A stretch of 64,000 nt of DNA from Chitinophaga rupis (GCF_900109685.1 NZ_FOBB01000002.1:1296085-1360084); one strand, 5' to 3'; numbered from the stretch's first letter, positions 8,097 through 16,529 are shown. A program made the numbers and translations. The notes: a model not told the origin generated them from the letters alone.

Positions 8097-9134
8097 TCAC
8101 TGCAGCAAACCCAGTCTCATTAAACTTTCAGCGGTTGCGGTCACTGCTTCCTTATTACTTCGCGGATGCCAGTTCAGCAAATGGGTGGCTTTCTCATGGC
8201 TTGCCCCTTTAACCAGGTCCAGGTGAGGCACAATGAGCCTTACCTCCGGGTTAAAAAGCGCAATAAGCCGGATAAGCCAGCTGGGAATTTCCTTGCGGGG
8301 AACTTTTGCTGCCTTTTCGCCGAACTCCCTGTGTAATATATCAGCGATATCCAGCATGGAGATGGCTTCACCGGCTACGGCAAGGAAACGCTCACCCCTG
8401 GCTGCGGGATCAACCATTGCTTTTACATGCAGATCCGCTACATCCCGTACATCAACATAGCCGGCACGCAGCCTGGGCAAGCCTTTTAGCTGGCCCGCCA
8501 GCATCCGGTGTATTATCTGTATGGAATGAGAATAATCGGCTCCCAGCACCGGCCCTAGTACGCCCACAGGGTTTATTACGGCAAGCTCCAGTCCCTTGCC
8601 TTCACCGGTTACGTAATTCCATGCGGCTTTTTCCGACAGGGTTTTAGATTTCTGGTATGCAGGCAGGTTTTGGCTAAGGTCAGACCAATCCTCTTCGGTA
8701 TAAGGTGTTTTTTTATCAGTTCCATAGCAAACGGCGCCAAATGCAGATGTCAGCACAACCCGCTGTACACCAGCGGCTTTTGCGGCCCGCAGCACAAACA
8801 AGGTTCCATTAACCGCGGGTAAAATAAATTCATCCTCATGCCTGGCATCCGGCCTGGGGGTAGGCGAGGCGCAATGGATAACATAGGTACAGCCCTGTGC
8901 AGCTTCAGCCCAGCCGTTTTCCCGTGACAGATCGGCTTCCACAAAAGAAAGGTTAGCAAAATCTGTTATGCCGCCGTTCGTTAACATTTGCTTTACCTCA
9001 GCAATACGGTTAAGCGACCGCAGGCTGGCCTTAACTTTATAACCCTTATTCAGCAAAGCGATAATACAATAGCTGGCAATAAACCCCGAACCACCGGTCA
9101 CCAAAACCATTTTGTTATTATTTGTGAGCTCCAT
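8097..9134 (-). CDS. Extended SDR / NAD-dependent epimerase, dihydroflavonol-reductase-like
   Basis: 345 residues from the ATG at 9134. The N terminus has the Rossmann motif VTGGSGFIASYCI, and the active site shows TSAFGAVCYG with YQKSK (Tyr-x-x-x-Lys). This group reduces aldehydes or ketones with NADPH; in bacteria many are annotated as aldehyde reductases. An upstream ATG at 9173 would add 13 residues without family support. First gene of the likely unit with the aldo/keto reductase and AraC genes. It is divergent from the GT-C-like gene, with about 240 bases between them in which I see no clear promoter box. Confidence 0.82.
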   Translation of the reverse strand: MELTNNNKMVLVTGGSGFIASYCIIALLNKGYKVKASLRSLNRIAEVKQMLTNGGITDFANLSFVEADLSRENGWAEAAQGCTYVIHCASPTPRPDARHEDEFILPAVNGTLFVLRAAKAAGVQRVVLTSAFGAVCYGTDKKTPYTEEDWSDLSQNLPAYQKSKTLSEKAAWNYVTGEGKGLELAVINPVGVLGPVLGADYSHSIQIIHRMLAGQLKGLPRLRAGYVDVRDVADLHVKAMVDPAARGERFLAVAGEAISMLDIADILHREFGEKAAKVPRKEIPSWLIRLIALFNPEVRLIVPHLDLVKGASHEKATHLLNWHPRSNKEAVTATAESLMRLGLLQ

Positions 9135-9377
9135 TTTTTTTATGCAAAAGTAGATGCAGGAAGGATTGGGCATTTTGTTGAAAGGTTGTATTTACTTTGT
9201 TGAAAAGGTTAAATATTGAAGGGTTAACCCTGGTGGCCATCGTCATTGCCTTGTCCTTGTCATAATGATTACTGAACCCAGGGTGCCGGGGTGCTGCATC
9301 CGGCTTTCTGCTTTAAGCTTTGCGCTTTCCGCTAATAAAACTACTTTTACGCCTTCAAAAACATAAAAACCCCCATT

Positions 9378-11033
9378 ATGTTGTCCGGGACATCCCTTTA
9401 CCAGAAACGTACTGTTTTTACTGTTATTGAATGTGTGCTGATCATTGGCCTGGCGCTGGTGCCCCTGTTCACTACTTTTCCTTACCGGGTTAATATCTTT
9501 TTGTCGTGGGAGGGCGCTTACCGTATGTCCATCGGGCAAATGCCCTATAAGGATTTTGGTACGCCGCTGGGCTATGGCTTCTGGCTGATACCGTCCCTGT
9601 TCTTCCGCATATTTGGCCCGCAGCTGATCTCACTCGTAAAAGCGCAGGTGTTCATTAATATTATGGCGGGATTTGCTTTCCGCTCCATTTTAAAAAGCCT
9701 GAATATAGAGCCGGCCATACGGGCTTTGTCCGTAATGGTGTTTGTGCTGTCTTATTCCTTTTTCAACTTCTGGCCCTGGTATAACCATACGGTAATTGTG
9801 TATGAGCTGGTGGGCTTAGCCTTCCTGTTCCAGTACATCAACCGCCCGGTGCAAAAGCTGCGTTTCCTGTACCTGCTGCTGGCAGCCCTGTTCACCTTCC
9901 TGTCTATTTTTACCAAGCAGGATGGGGGCGGACTGGCCCTGCTGTTATGCCTGGCCCTGTTATTATATAATAGTATCCATGAAAAGCGCTGGTGGGAGAT
10001 CCCTGTTTTCCTGGGCTTTTATTTCCTGGTAGCGGCCATTATTATAGGCCCGCTGCTGCCGCATGGTTTTGGATACTGGTATAACCATGGGCAGCCCCCG
10101 CATAATTCCCGCCTGGCAGTAACGGATTTTGCAGAAGAGATCCTGGGCGGTTCCCAGTGGATCAAGTTTTACCTGGTGCTCATGGTGTTATGCCTGGTAC
10201 CGGCCCTGCGTAACTTTAAAGCTTTCTGGGAGAACAAAACGGCCATGCTGTTTACCCTGCTTACCCTGGGCATACTGGCAGAGGCAGCCCTGTTCCAGGT
10301 AACCAGCTACACACCGCCGGATAACAACATCTTCTTCCACAGCTTTGCCTTTGCATTCCTGTGCACACATTTTGCCGGCATGCAGCATATTGACCTGGGC
10401 CGCCGTAATGCGTTTTTAAGCAGTGCGCTGCTAGTGCTGCTGTGGTGGTCCGGCGTGTTCTGGAAATACATTGACCGTATTTTTCAGCGTATTTTCCCGG
10501 CCCCTACAGAAATGGTGCAGGGCGCACCGGACCCGAATGCAGAGAATGTGGTATCCCGCCGGAACTTTATGCTGAATACAGATACCACCAGGGATGTGCC
10601 TACTTCAGAATGGATCTTCACTGACCTGCCGGGGTTCAAGAAAATATACATGCCGCCATCTACCGTACATGGTATGGAGCGCTTGCTGGCGATGCCTGTG
10701 GTAAAGGAAAAGAAAGACAGTATTAAAGTACTGAATATGACGGAGTTAACGCCATTGGCTTATGCTATGCCCTTTAAGCTGGAAACCGGGGAGGATTACC
10801 CGCTGTGGTACCACCTGGGTGTGGGCATGTTTAACCGGCAGCTGGCAGCCTTTAAGGAAAAAGTACAACAGCACCACTATGATATTATCTTATATGAATA
10901 TGCACCCGGACTGAACAACTTTTTTCCTTTTGCCTTAAGACCTGAGCTGAAACAGCACTATAAACAGGTAGATGAATTTCTGGCGCCGCGCCGCCCTACT
11001 AATGCTATTATAGAGGTGTATGTGAAGCCGTAA
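9378..11033 (+). CDS. GT-C-fold membrane glycosyltransferase-like protein
   Basis: 551 residues with about ten membrane segments in the first 350 and a soluble periplasmic C-terminal part. The first extracytoplasmic loop reads LSWEGAYRMSIGQMPYKDFG, which resembles the acidic-residue loop of GT39/ArnT-like GT-C enzymes that use polyprenyl-phosphate sugars. The acceptor is unknown. Its nearness to a polyprenyl-phosphoryl-arabinose cluster 3.5 kb away makes it a possible user of that donor, but the genes are not in one operon and this is only inference. The stop codon is followed at once by a palindromic word repeat ending in a T tract. Confidence 0.65.
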   Translation: MLSGTSLYQKRTVFTVIECVLIIGLALVPLFTTFPYRVNIFLSWEGAYRMSIGQMPYKDFGTPLGYGFWLIPSLFFRIFGPQLISLVKAQVFINIMAGFAFRSILKSLNIEPAIRALSVMVFVLSYSFFNFWPWYNHTVIVYELVGLAFLFQYINRPVQKLRFLYLLLAALFTFLSIFTKQDGGGLALLLCLALLLYNSIHEKRWWEIPVFLGFYFLVAAIIIGPLLPHGFGYWYNHGQPPHNSRLAVTDFAEEILGGSQWIKFYLVLMVLCLVPALRNFKAFWENKTAMLFTLLTLGILAEAALFQVTSYTPPDNNIFFHSFAFAFLCTHFAGMQHIDLGRRNAFLSSALLVLLWWSGVFWKYIDRIFQRIFPAPTEMVQGAPDPNAENVVSRRNFMLNTDTTRDVPTSEWIFTDLPGFKKIYMPPSTVHGMERLLAMPVVKEKKDSIKVLNMTELTPLAYAMPFKLETGEDYPLWYHLGVGMFNRQLAAFKEKVQQHHYDIILYEYAPGLNNFFPFALRPELKQHYKQVDEFLAPRRPTNAIIEVYVKP

Positions 11034-11149
11034 GAATGCTGAATGCTTAAAGCTGAAGCCCATACCATAATGCAATGCCTTTAGCAAAACATAAGCAGCG
11101 TTAAGCGTTTAGCATTCAGCATTTTGCATTCAATTCATAATTTTTTTTT
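11034..11149 (+). repeat. GAATGCTGAATGC-word palindrome ending in a T tract (terminator-like)
   Basis: The left arm (11034-11060, GAATGCTGAATGCTTAAAGC) and the right arm (11101-11132, GCGTTTAGCATTCAGCATT) are near reverse complements, and nine Ts follow at 11141-11149. It starts directly after the stop of the GT-C-like gene and could end its transcript. It belongs to the intergenic word-repeat group seen throughout the window. Confidence 0.72.
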
Positions 11150-11153
11150 GAAT

Positions 11154-11187
11154 GTACCCAACCTCCAGGCATTTATTCCCTGTCTAT
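11154..11187 (+). promoter_or_regulatory. ECF-type promoter of the sigma factor operon
   Basis: GTACCCAACCTC (11154-11165), a 16-base spacer, then GTCTAT (11182-11187). The same two boxes with exactly the same spacing occur at 14293-14326 before the lipoprotein gene. The AAC core in the -35 box and GTC in the -10 box are typical of promoters read by group IV sigma factors. I infer autoregulation by the sigma factor encoded downstream, with a transcript leader of about 100-110 bases. Confidence 0.75.
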
Positions 11188-11306
11188 GCTATCAGGGCCG
11201 GTGATATTGCCTGTCTACTGTATGCTTAATCTGAAAGAAACTGCCGTCTAACTTATCCGACCATACGGACCATTCTAATCAAACACACGGCCAACTGGAC
11301 CAGCTA

Positions 11307-11840
11307 TTGGCCGGTTGCCGTAGTAATGACCGTTTGTGCCAGGAGAAGCTATACTACCTGTTCTTTGACCGGATGCTGGCAGTGATAAGGCGGTACACCA
11401 GTGACCGGGACAAGGCAACTGATATTTTGAACAACGGTTTCCTGCGGGCATTTACTAAAATAGCCCAGTACCAGCAAACCGGTAGTTTTGAAGGATGGCT
11501 GCGCCGTATTATGGTGCACGCAGTTGCAGATTATTTCAGGAACGGGGCCGGGCAAACAAAAGAGCAAATGCCGGGAGAGCTGCCGGGGGATCTGGCCATT
11601 ACCACAGAGAGCAATACACTGGAATATAAGGACCTGCTGCTGGTATTGCAGCAGCTGCCGCCTACAACAAGGATCGTGATCAACTTATTTATCATAGAGG
11701 GCTATTCGCACAAAGAAATCGCTGAACTGCTGGGCATCAGCACCGGCACAACCAAATGGCATGTGGCAGAAGGGAAGCGTTTGCTGCAACGGTATATAGC
11801 AGCGCCACCATCGTCATTAAAGCGCAATATGAATGGATGA
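11307..11840 (+). CDS. ECF-type RNA polymerase sigma factor
   Basis: 177 residues. Region 2 covers about residues 14-80 (YTSDRDKATDILNNGFLRAF and FEGWLRRIMVHAVADYFRN) and region 4 about 105-165 (PPTTRIVINLFIIEGYSHKE, then IAELLGISTGTTKWHVAEGK). There is no in-frame ATG before the conserved part. TTG at 11307 or CTG at 11295 (giving DQLLAGCRSND) are the possible starts; the latter fits the family N terminus slightly better. The 3' end overlaps the next gene by 8 bases, so sigma and its presumed anti-sigma are co-translated. A matching ECF-type promoter lies upstream. Confidence 0.9.
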   Translation: MAGCRSNDRLCQEKLYYLFFDRMLAVIRRYTSDRDKATDILNNGFLRAFTKIAQYQQTGSFEGWLRRIMVHAVADYFRNGAGQTKEQMPGELPGDLAITTESNTLEYKDLLLVLQQLPPTTRIVINLFIIEGYSHKEIAELLGISTGTTKWHVAEGKRLLQRYIAAPPSSLKRNMNG

Positions 11841-14277
11841 TCAGCAGAAACATATTGAAGACTGGCTGAAAGCGGCTGCACAACAACCTGTGCCGGATGA
11901 TACCGGCATGGAAGCTAAGCAGCAGGCCTGGTCCAAAATGGCCAGCCTGCTGGATAATGCCGCTGTGCCTGTGCCTGCGCAGCAGCCGTCACCGCTGCCG
12001 AAACCCTGGTTTGCCACGGGTCAGGGTATGCTGTGGCTAGCAGCTGCAGCGGCAGCGGTGGGGCTGGTTGCACTGGTAGTATATTTACAGGTAAATCGTC
12101 ATCAAACAACAGAAAATAAAGAATTACAAGGAGTTGTACATGAAAATGTGAGTACGGTAAAAGTGAATGAGCGCAATGGTGATACATTAAGTACGGAAAA
12201 GAAAAATGATTCGGCAGCCGGAAATAATGAGGGAACTGCCGTATACGGATCAACAGAAAGTGATACGATGGATGAGGGTAACAGGGGAGCTGCCCTGAAC
12301 GGACAAGGAGAAGGTGGTAATACCGCAGAAGGTATAAATGGTAATGCAGCAGAGGGTATAGATGGTGATGATACAGCAGAAGGCATAAATGGTGATGGTA
12401 ATAGAAAAAGACCTTATGGTTTGGCAGCGGGTGCAGGCAGGTTAATCACCCAGGTAATACCGCAGGGTAATGAACTGTGGAGTGGTGTAACAGCTGGTAC
12501 GGAAAAAAGAACTGGTGAAAAGGGTAGGAACGCTGCCCCGGCTTCCGGTGCAGGTGAAGCAGGAGCTACCGGCGATGAAAAAGCTGCTCAGGAGGAATTA
12601 TCTTCAACAACGAATATTCCTCAACCTGTTGTAAGAGAATCAGATACAGGGTTATCTTCAAATAATTTAATAAATAAGTCTACTGCTAAAAGTGCATTAC
12701 CTGCAGGGGGACGATCTTCTTCAGAAAAGACTAATGCCAATAAAACATCACAGCCTGTAAATCAGGTAATTAACGGAAATAATGAAAAGATAAATAATAA
12801 GCCGGGCAGCCTGCCAGCGACGGATAAAACCACTGACCTGGCAATCAATACGCCGGGTAAAAGCACTGTCAATACTTCAAAGCATCCGTATATAAAAGCT
12901 GGCAAAGTAAAACCTGGTAGCATTTCTGGCGAGGGCAGTGCAGGTAAAACAAAACCAGGTAGTGTTATAAAAAGAACACAACCATCCGGCGGTGTTTCTG
13001 GCGGGGAAACAGCCGGCAAAACCAAACCCGGTGGTGTTATAAAGGCAACGCAACCATCTGGTGGTGTTTCTGGCGAGGAAACAGCCGGTAAAGCAAAACC
13101 AGGTGGTCAGAGAAAGGCAACGCAACCATCCGGCGGTGTTCCTGGCGGGGAAACAGCCGGTAAAGCAAAACCAGGTGGTCAGAGAAAGGCAACACAACCA
13201 TCCGGCGGTGTTTCTGGCGAGGAAACAGCCGGTAAAACAAAACCAGGTGGTGTTAGAAAGGCACCCCAACCATCCAGTGGTGTTTCCGGCGAAGAGACAA
13301 CAGCCGGCAAAACAAAACCCGGCAGCCTGGTAAAAACACCTCAAACCAGCTACCCTGATAATGTTAACAAAGCACAATCAGCTATTATCCCTAGCCAAAC
13401 AACGCCTAACAATACCAGCCAACAGGGCAAAACACCTGTTACGATAAAAAATGCAACAGGCACACCTAACGCTATGGTATTAAAACCCTTACGCACGGTG
13501 AATGCATTTTCTATACACCTGCCCGCCCTGCCATTAAACAGCCGGGAGCAGGTAGGCTTTATGGGAGGAGGTTTTAGAGACCCGGTAAATAATTCCGAGG
13601 CTATAATAGGCGGCCTGGCATTACAGGCAGGTTTCGTATATCCATTGAGTGTTGGCGTAGCAGCAGGAGACAGCGGCACAACCAAACCCGGGAACGGATT
13701 GGGCTTTAAGCTGAGCGCATTGTATTCATTTCCAATAGCCCGGGGCTTATACCTGCAGCCAACATTAAGCGCTTCGTACCTCACCGGCTTTGGTAAAGCA
13801 TTCAGCCACATCGCTGTTAACAGAAAACAGGAAACGGATAGCTCAGGCGCAGCCTCAGGTGAATACAGAACCGACAGCATCACTACGCCTTATACTGTTA
13901 AAAGCACTTTTGTGGGTGGGGCAGGGGTAAATGTTGCCTATGTTATAAACAAATGGATCTTCAGCACCGGGCTTACCTATCAGTATGCTTTACCCTCCGG
14001 CACCAAAGGCACACCGGAAACAAGCTCTCACACGGACAGCCTGCAAAGCGTACCTACAGGCAGCACACCTGCCTTCAGCAAGCAGCAGCTACCGGGCATG
14101 CATACACTCAGCTGGAGCCTGGATGCAGGCTATTTTATCCGTCCCCGTATACAGGTAGGGGTAAGCTACCGGGCCATTCTGCTGCGCTCTGCCGGCAACA
14201 GCGGCTTTGCAAAGCCGGTACAACCCCTGCAGGATAAACAGCTGGAATTTTACATACGCGTGCCACTAAGAAAATAA
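11833..14277 (+). CDS. Dual-membrane-spanning anti-sigma-like protein with outer membrane barrel
   Basis: 814 residues in four parts: a short cytoplasmic N terminus (1-60, with HIEDWLKAAAQQP and AWSKMASLLDN, resembling the anti-sigma segment found next to Bacteroidota ECF factors); one membrane helix (about 64-87); a very long low-complexity Gly/Thr/Lys/Pro region (about 90-510) with 24-residue tandem repeats of the GKTKPGGVIKATQPSGG type; and a C-terminal domain (about 565-814) with alternating strands like an outer membrane beta-barrel (GLALQAGFVYPLSV and a last strand ending IRVPLRK). One chain could thus link the barrel to the sigma factor across both membranes, as described for dual-membrane-spanning anti-sigma factors of Bacteroides. 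That function is inferred from architecture and from the 8-base overlap with the sigma gene. Confidence 0.75.
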   Translation: MDDQQKHIEDWLKAAAQQPVPDDTGMEAKQQAWSKMASLLDNAAVPVPAQQPSPLPKPWFATGQGMLWLAAAAAAVGLVALVVYLQVNRHQTTENKELQGVVHENVSTVKVNERNGDTLSTEKKNDSAAGNNEGTAVYGSTESDTMDEGNRGAALNGQGEGGNTAEGINGNAAEGIDGDDTAEGINGDGNRKRPYGLAAGAGRLITQVIPQGNELWSGVTAGTEKRTGEKGRNAAPASGAGEAGATGDEKAAQEELSSTTNIPQPVVRESDTGLSSNNLINKSTAKSALPAGGRSSSEKTNANKTSQPVNQVINGNNEKINNKPGSLPATDKTTDLAINTPGKSTVNTSKHPYIKAGKVKPGSISGEGSAGKTKPGSVIKRTQPSGGVSGGETAGKTKPGGVIKATQPSGGVSGEETAGKAKPGGQRKATQPSGGVPGGETAGKAKPGGQRKATQPSGGVSGEETAGKTKPGGVRKAPQPSSGVSGEETTAGKTKPGSLVKTPQTSYPDNVNKAQSAIIPSQTTPNNTSQQGKTPVTIKNATGTPNAMVLKPLRTVNAFSIHLPALPLNSREQVGFMGGGFRDPVNNSEAIIGGLALQAGFVYPLSVGVAAGDSGTTKPGNGLGFKLSALYSFPIARGLYLQPTLSASYLTGFGKAFSHIAVNRKQETDSSGAASGEYRTDSITTPYTVKSTFVGGAGVNVAYVINKWIFSTGLTYQYALPSGTKGTPETSSHTDSLQSVPTGSTPAFSKQQLPGMHTLSWSLDAGYFIRPRIQVGVSYRAILLRSAGNSGFAKPVQPLQDKQLEFYIRVPLRK
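12942..13335 (+). repeat. 72-bp tandem repeat inside the anti-sigma-like gene
   Basis: Five to six in-frame units of 72 bp (the last is one codon longer) encode 24-residue repeats beginning GKTKPGG or GKAKPGG and continuing QPSGGVSGEETA. Units 3 and 4 are almost identical at the DNA level, pointing to recent expansion. The repeat length sets the span of the presumed periplasmic linker. Confidence 0.88.
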
Positions 14278-14292
14278 AATATTTTGGTGCAG

Positions 14293-14326
14293 GTACCCAA
14301 CCTCAGGACATGAAGCAGCGGTCTAT
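14293..14326 (+). promoter_or_regulatory. ECF-type promoter of the repeat lipoprotein gene
   Basis: GTACCCAACCTC (14293-14304), a 16-base spacer and GTCTAT (14321-14326), identical in both boxes and spacing to the promoter before the sigma gene at 11154. The predicted transcript would begin about 20 bases before the ATG at 14356. This makes the lipoprotein a probable direct target of the adjacent sigma factor. Confidence 0.75.
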
Positions 14327-14355
14327 ATATGTGTAATCAAACCATATTTTAGCTT

Positions 14356-14691
14356 ATGCACAAACTTCATTTTTCGCTCCTGGTAGTAGGCACTTTTATT
14401 GTAGCAGCAACAGCCTGCCGGAAAGAGAACTCGGTGATTGAAAAGCTGAATGCAAAAGAATCAGCTTTTGCCAAACGTGATTCATTGCCAAACGATTCCC
14501 TGCCTCATGACACGTTCCCACATGACAGCTTTCCACACGACACGTTCCCGCATGATACGTTTCCGCATCAGCCACACGACACATTCCCTTACCCACCTCA
14601 TGACACCTTCCCTAATCCGCCACACGATACGTTTCCGCCGCATGACACCTTTCCTCATGGGCCGGATACCCTTTATCGCAGGCATCGTTAA
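14356..14691 (+). CDS. Lipoprotein with HDTFP repeats
   Basis: 111 residues. The signal peptide ends in a lipobox (VAATAC, Cys at about 21), then a short charged stalk, then about ten repeats of HDTFP or HDSFP, some spaced by extra Pro residues (about 50-105). I do not recognise a family. Regularly spaced His-Asp pairs could bind divalent metal, or the chain could be an extended surface spacer; both are guesses. It follows the anti-sigma-like gene by 78 bases and has its own ECF-type promoter matching that of the sigma gene. Confidence 0.75.
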   Translation: MHKLHFSLLVVGTFIVAATACRKENSVIEKLNAKESAFAKRDSLPNDSLPHDTFPHDSFPHDTFPHDTFPHQPHDTFPYPPHDTFPNPPHDTFPPHDTFPHGPDTLYRRHR

Positions 14692-14693
14692 AT

Positions 14694-14783
14694 GAAGGCA
14701 GCCGATCACCTGCTGTTAAAGACATAAGATGGTAAGTAGTTTATTTTCAGGTCTTGAATATTAAGCATTATGGAAGAGTACAA
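14694..14783 (+). repeat. Duplicated intergenic segment, copy A
   Basis: About 90 bases that recur, at roughly 80 percent identity by eye, at 15671-15772. The shared core includes ATAAGATGG, TAGTTTATTTT or CAGTTTATTTT, and AGGTCTTGAATATTAAGCAT. Each copy begins directly after a stop codon. The ATG used for the next gene (14770) lies within this copy; the second copy has ATA at that place. Confidence 0.8.
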
Positions 14784-15669
14784 TATGGATGCGATAGTCA
14801 GCCCTGACTGTGCCGCGGAATCCTGCCAAGTGGGGCAGCCGGCCAGCGGGCGTAACCAGAGAGTTCCCTATACCGGAACAATGACAAAAACTACAGCCCC
14901 GCCAACATTGGCGTTACCAGCGGGCTTATATTCAGGACCTGAATTATCCCTATCCTTAAAAGCAGTTAGTAAAGACTTTTACCCTTCAATGGGCCAGTCG
15001 GTTTATATCGCAAGAACGTTATTGATCTCTAATCTAAGGAAGCATTTTGGGGTTTTACATGGCCGTATGCTGGATTTCGGTTGTGGCAGCAAACCCTATA
15101 AAAGTCTGATCAGGGTGGATGAATATATTGGGGTGGATTATGAAGGGCAGGGGCATAGTCATGCGAATGAACAAATTGATGTGTTTTATGATGGTAAAAC
15201 TATTCCGGTCGCATCGGATCACTTTGATAGCGTTCTGAGCACAGAGGTGTTTGAGCATGTATTTAACCCGGAAGAAATACTGGATGAATTACACCGGGTA
15301 ATGAAGCCCGGGGCGGTAATGCTGGCTACCTGTCCGTTCATTATAGCTGAGCACGAAGTGCCCAATGATTGCAGCCGCTACACCTCTTATGGCCTGAAGA
15401 TGTTACTGGAACGAAAAGGGTTTGAGATCCTGTATTATGAAAAGCTGGGGACTTCAATACAGGCCCAGATGCAAATGTTCATGTCTTACCTGGACAGCTA
15501 TGTGCTCTCTAAGCTGAACTTTGCCAGGCCAATAAAGAAAGTAGTTTCGTTCTGCACCTTTTTAGTGCTCAATCTCTTGTGTAAGCTGATGAACCGGATG
15601 CTACCCAAAAGATATGATGCATTTCTCAACCATATTGTTATTTGCAGGAAGCGCGATCTACCTGAATGA
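14770..15669 (+). CDS. Class I SAM-dependent methyltransferase
   Basis: 299 residues as drawn. The SAM-binding motif I is MLDFGCGSKPYKSL, followed by YIGVDYEG (acidic residue for the ribose), FDSVLSTEVFEHV, and LHRVMKPGAVMLATCPF, as in the Methyltransf_11 type often linked to glycan or lipid modification. The C-terminal part holds two hydrophobic stretches (about 235-280), possibly membrane associated. The start is uncertain: the first residues are encoded by a duplicated intergenic segment, and the homologous region begins only near residue 60, so the ATG at 14881 may be the true start. The substrate is unknown. Confidence 0.8.
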   Translation: MEEYNMDAIVSPDCAAESCQVGQPASGRNQRVPYTGTMTKTTAPPTLALPAGLYSGPELSLSLKAVSKDFYPSMGQSVYIARTLLISNLRKHFGVLHGRMLDFGCGSKPYKSLIRVDEYIGVDYEGQGHSHANEQIDVFYDGKTIPVASDHFDSVLSTEVFEHVFNPEEILDELHRVMKPGAVMLATCPFIIAEHEVPNDCSRYTSYGLKMLLERKGFEILYYEKLGTSIQAQMQMFMSYLDSYVLSKLNFARPIKKVVSFCTFLVLNLLCKLMNRMLPKRYDAFLNHIVICRKRDLPE

Positions 15670-15670
15670 T

Positions 15671-15772
15671 ATAAGGCAGCCGGTGTATAGGATCGCCTGC
15701 TGTAAAGAGATAAGATGGCAAGCAGTTTATTTTTTTTAGGTCTTGAATATTAAGCATTATAGACGAGTACAA
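15671..15772 (+). repeat. Duplicated intergenic segment, copy B
   Basis: Second copy of the segment at 14694-14783, placed directly after the methyltransferase stop codon. It has a 9-base insertion near its start and a longer T run. It leads straight into a terminator hairpin that copy A has lost or never had. Confidence 0.8.
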
Positions 15773-15773
15773 C

Positions 15774-15802
15774 GACCCTGGCATTCTTGCCGGGGTCTTT
15801 TT
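15774..15802 (+). terminator. Intrinsic terminator
   Basis: Stem GACCCTGGCA / TGCCGGGGTC (one mismatch-type pair) with a TTCT loop, followed by five Ts. It ends the transcript of the upstream methyltransferase gene, or acts as an attenuator just before the next methyltransferase gene. Confidence 0.8.
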
Positions 15803-15845
15803 ATTAATGGGAAATAACTTATTTTGCTGCCCTGACAATCCACTT

Positions 15846-16529
15846 ATGACAACAAACAGAAGCATTATTACACAGGCGCTTATTGACAAATATGGTTTTA
15901 AAACCTACCTGGAAATAGGCGTTGAATCCGGCAAAAACTTCTTCCCGATCAAGGCTGGCCGCAAAATAGCTGTGGACCCCTTTCTGAAATTTGGCGCCCT
16001 TAAACAGTTCTTCAAAGCCATCCAGTACCCTGCAAATTTTAATGCCAGCTACTTTCGCATGGAAAGCGACCGCTTTTTTGCAGAAAAAGCAGATAAAACC
16101 CTGCAAAACACATTGCTGGATATTTGTTTGGTAGATGGCATGCATGAATACGCCTATGCCTTACGGGATGTGGAGAATTGCCTGGACCGGCTTGCCGGCA
16201 ATGGGGTGATCATTATGCATGACTGTAACCCGCAAACCAAAGAAGCCGGTTATACCTGGGCGGAGTGGGATGCCAATAAATGCCAGGGCTTCTGGAACGG
16301 GGATGTGTGGAAAAGCGTTATTCATTTAAGAAGCCTGCGCAAAGACATTAATGTATTTGTGCTGGATGCGGACCATGGCCTGGGCATTGTAACCAGGGGC
16401 ACGCCGGAAAACCCGCTGTCTTTTACCCCGGCTCAGATTGAGGCGCTCACGTATGAGGAGTTTGCCGCTAACCGGCAGGAGTGGCTGAATTTGAAGCCGG
16501 CAACCTATTTTAGTGAATACTTCAAATGA
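15846..16529 (+). CDS. Class I SAM-dependent methyltransferase (Methyltransf_24-like)
   Basis: 227 residues from the ATG at 15846. KTYLEIGVESGKNFFPI gives the SAM-binding glycine region, KIAVDP the strand-2 acidic position, and LLDICLVDGMHEYAYALRDVENCL with VIIMHDCNP is typical of the Methyltransf_24 and cephalosporin-hydroxylase-like group. The substrate is unknown, but such enzymes often sit in surface-glycan loci. An upstream ATG at 15807 would add 13 residues encoded next to the terminator, which is less likely. It converges on the MarR gene. Confidence 0.75.
   Translation: MTTNRSIITQALIDKYGFKTYLEIGVESGKNFFPIKAGRKIAVDPFLKFGALKQFFKAIQYPANFNASYFRMESDRFFAEKADKTLQNTLLDICLVDGMHEYAYALRDVENCLDRLAGNGVIIMHDCNPQTKEAGYTWAEWDANKCQGFWNGDVWKSVIHLRSLRKDINVFVLDADHGLGIVTRGTPENPLSFTPAQIEALTYEEFAANRQEWLNLKPATYFSEYFK

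Noticed and set aside
12942..13335. Possible CRISPR-like array
   Set aside because: The 72-bp units are contiguous coding repeats with no unique spacers and keep the reading frame.
12877..13377. Minus-strand ORFs rich in Cys, Trp and Phe opposite the 72-bp repeats
   Set aside because: They are repeat-driven mirror frames of the in-frame GKTKPGG repeats; no start context or homology.
14694..15772. Insertion sequence bounded by direct repeats
   Set aside because: The repeats are too long and diverged for target duplications, there is no transposase, and no inverted ends are present.
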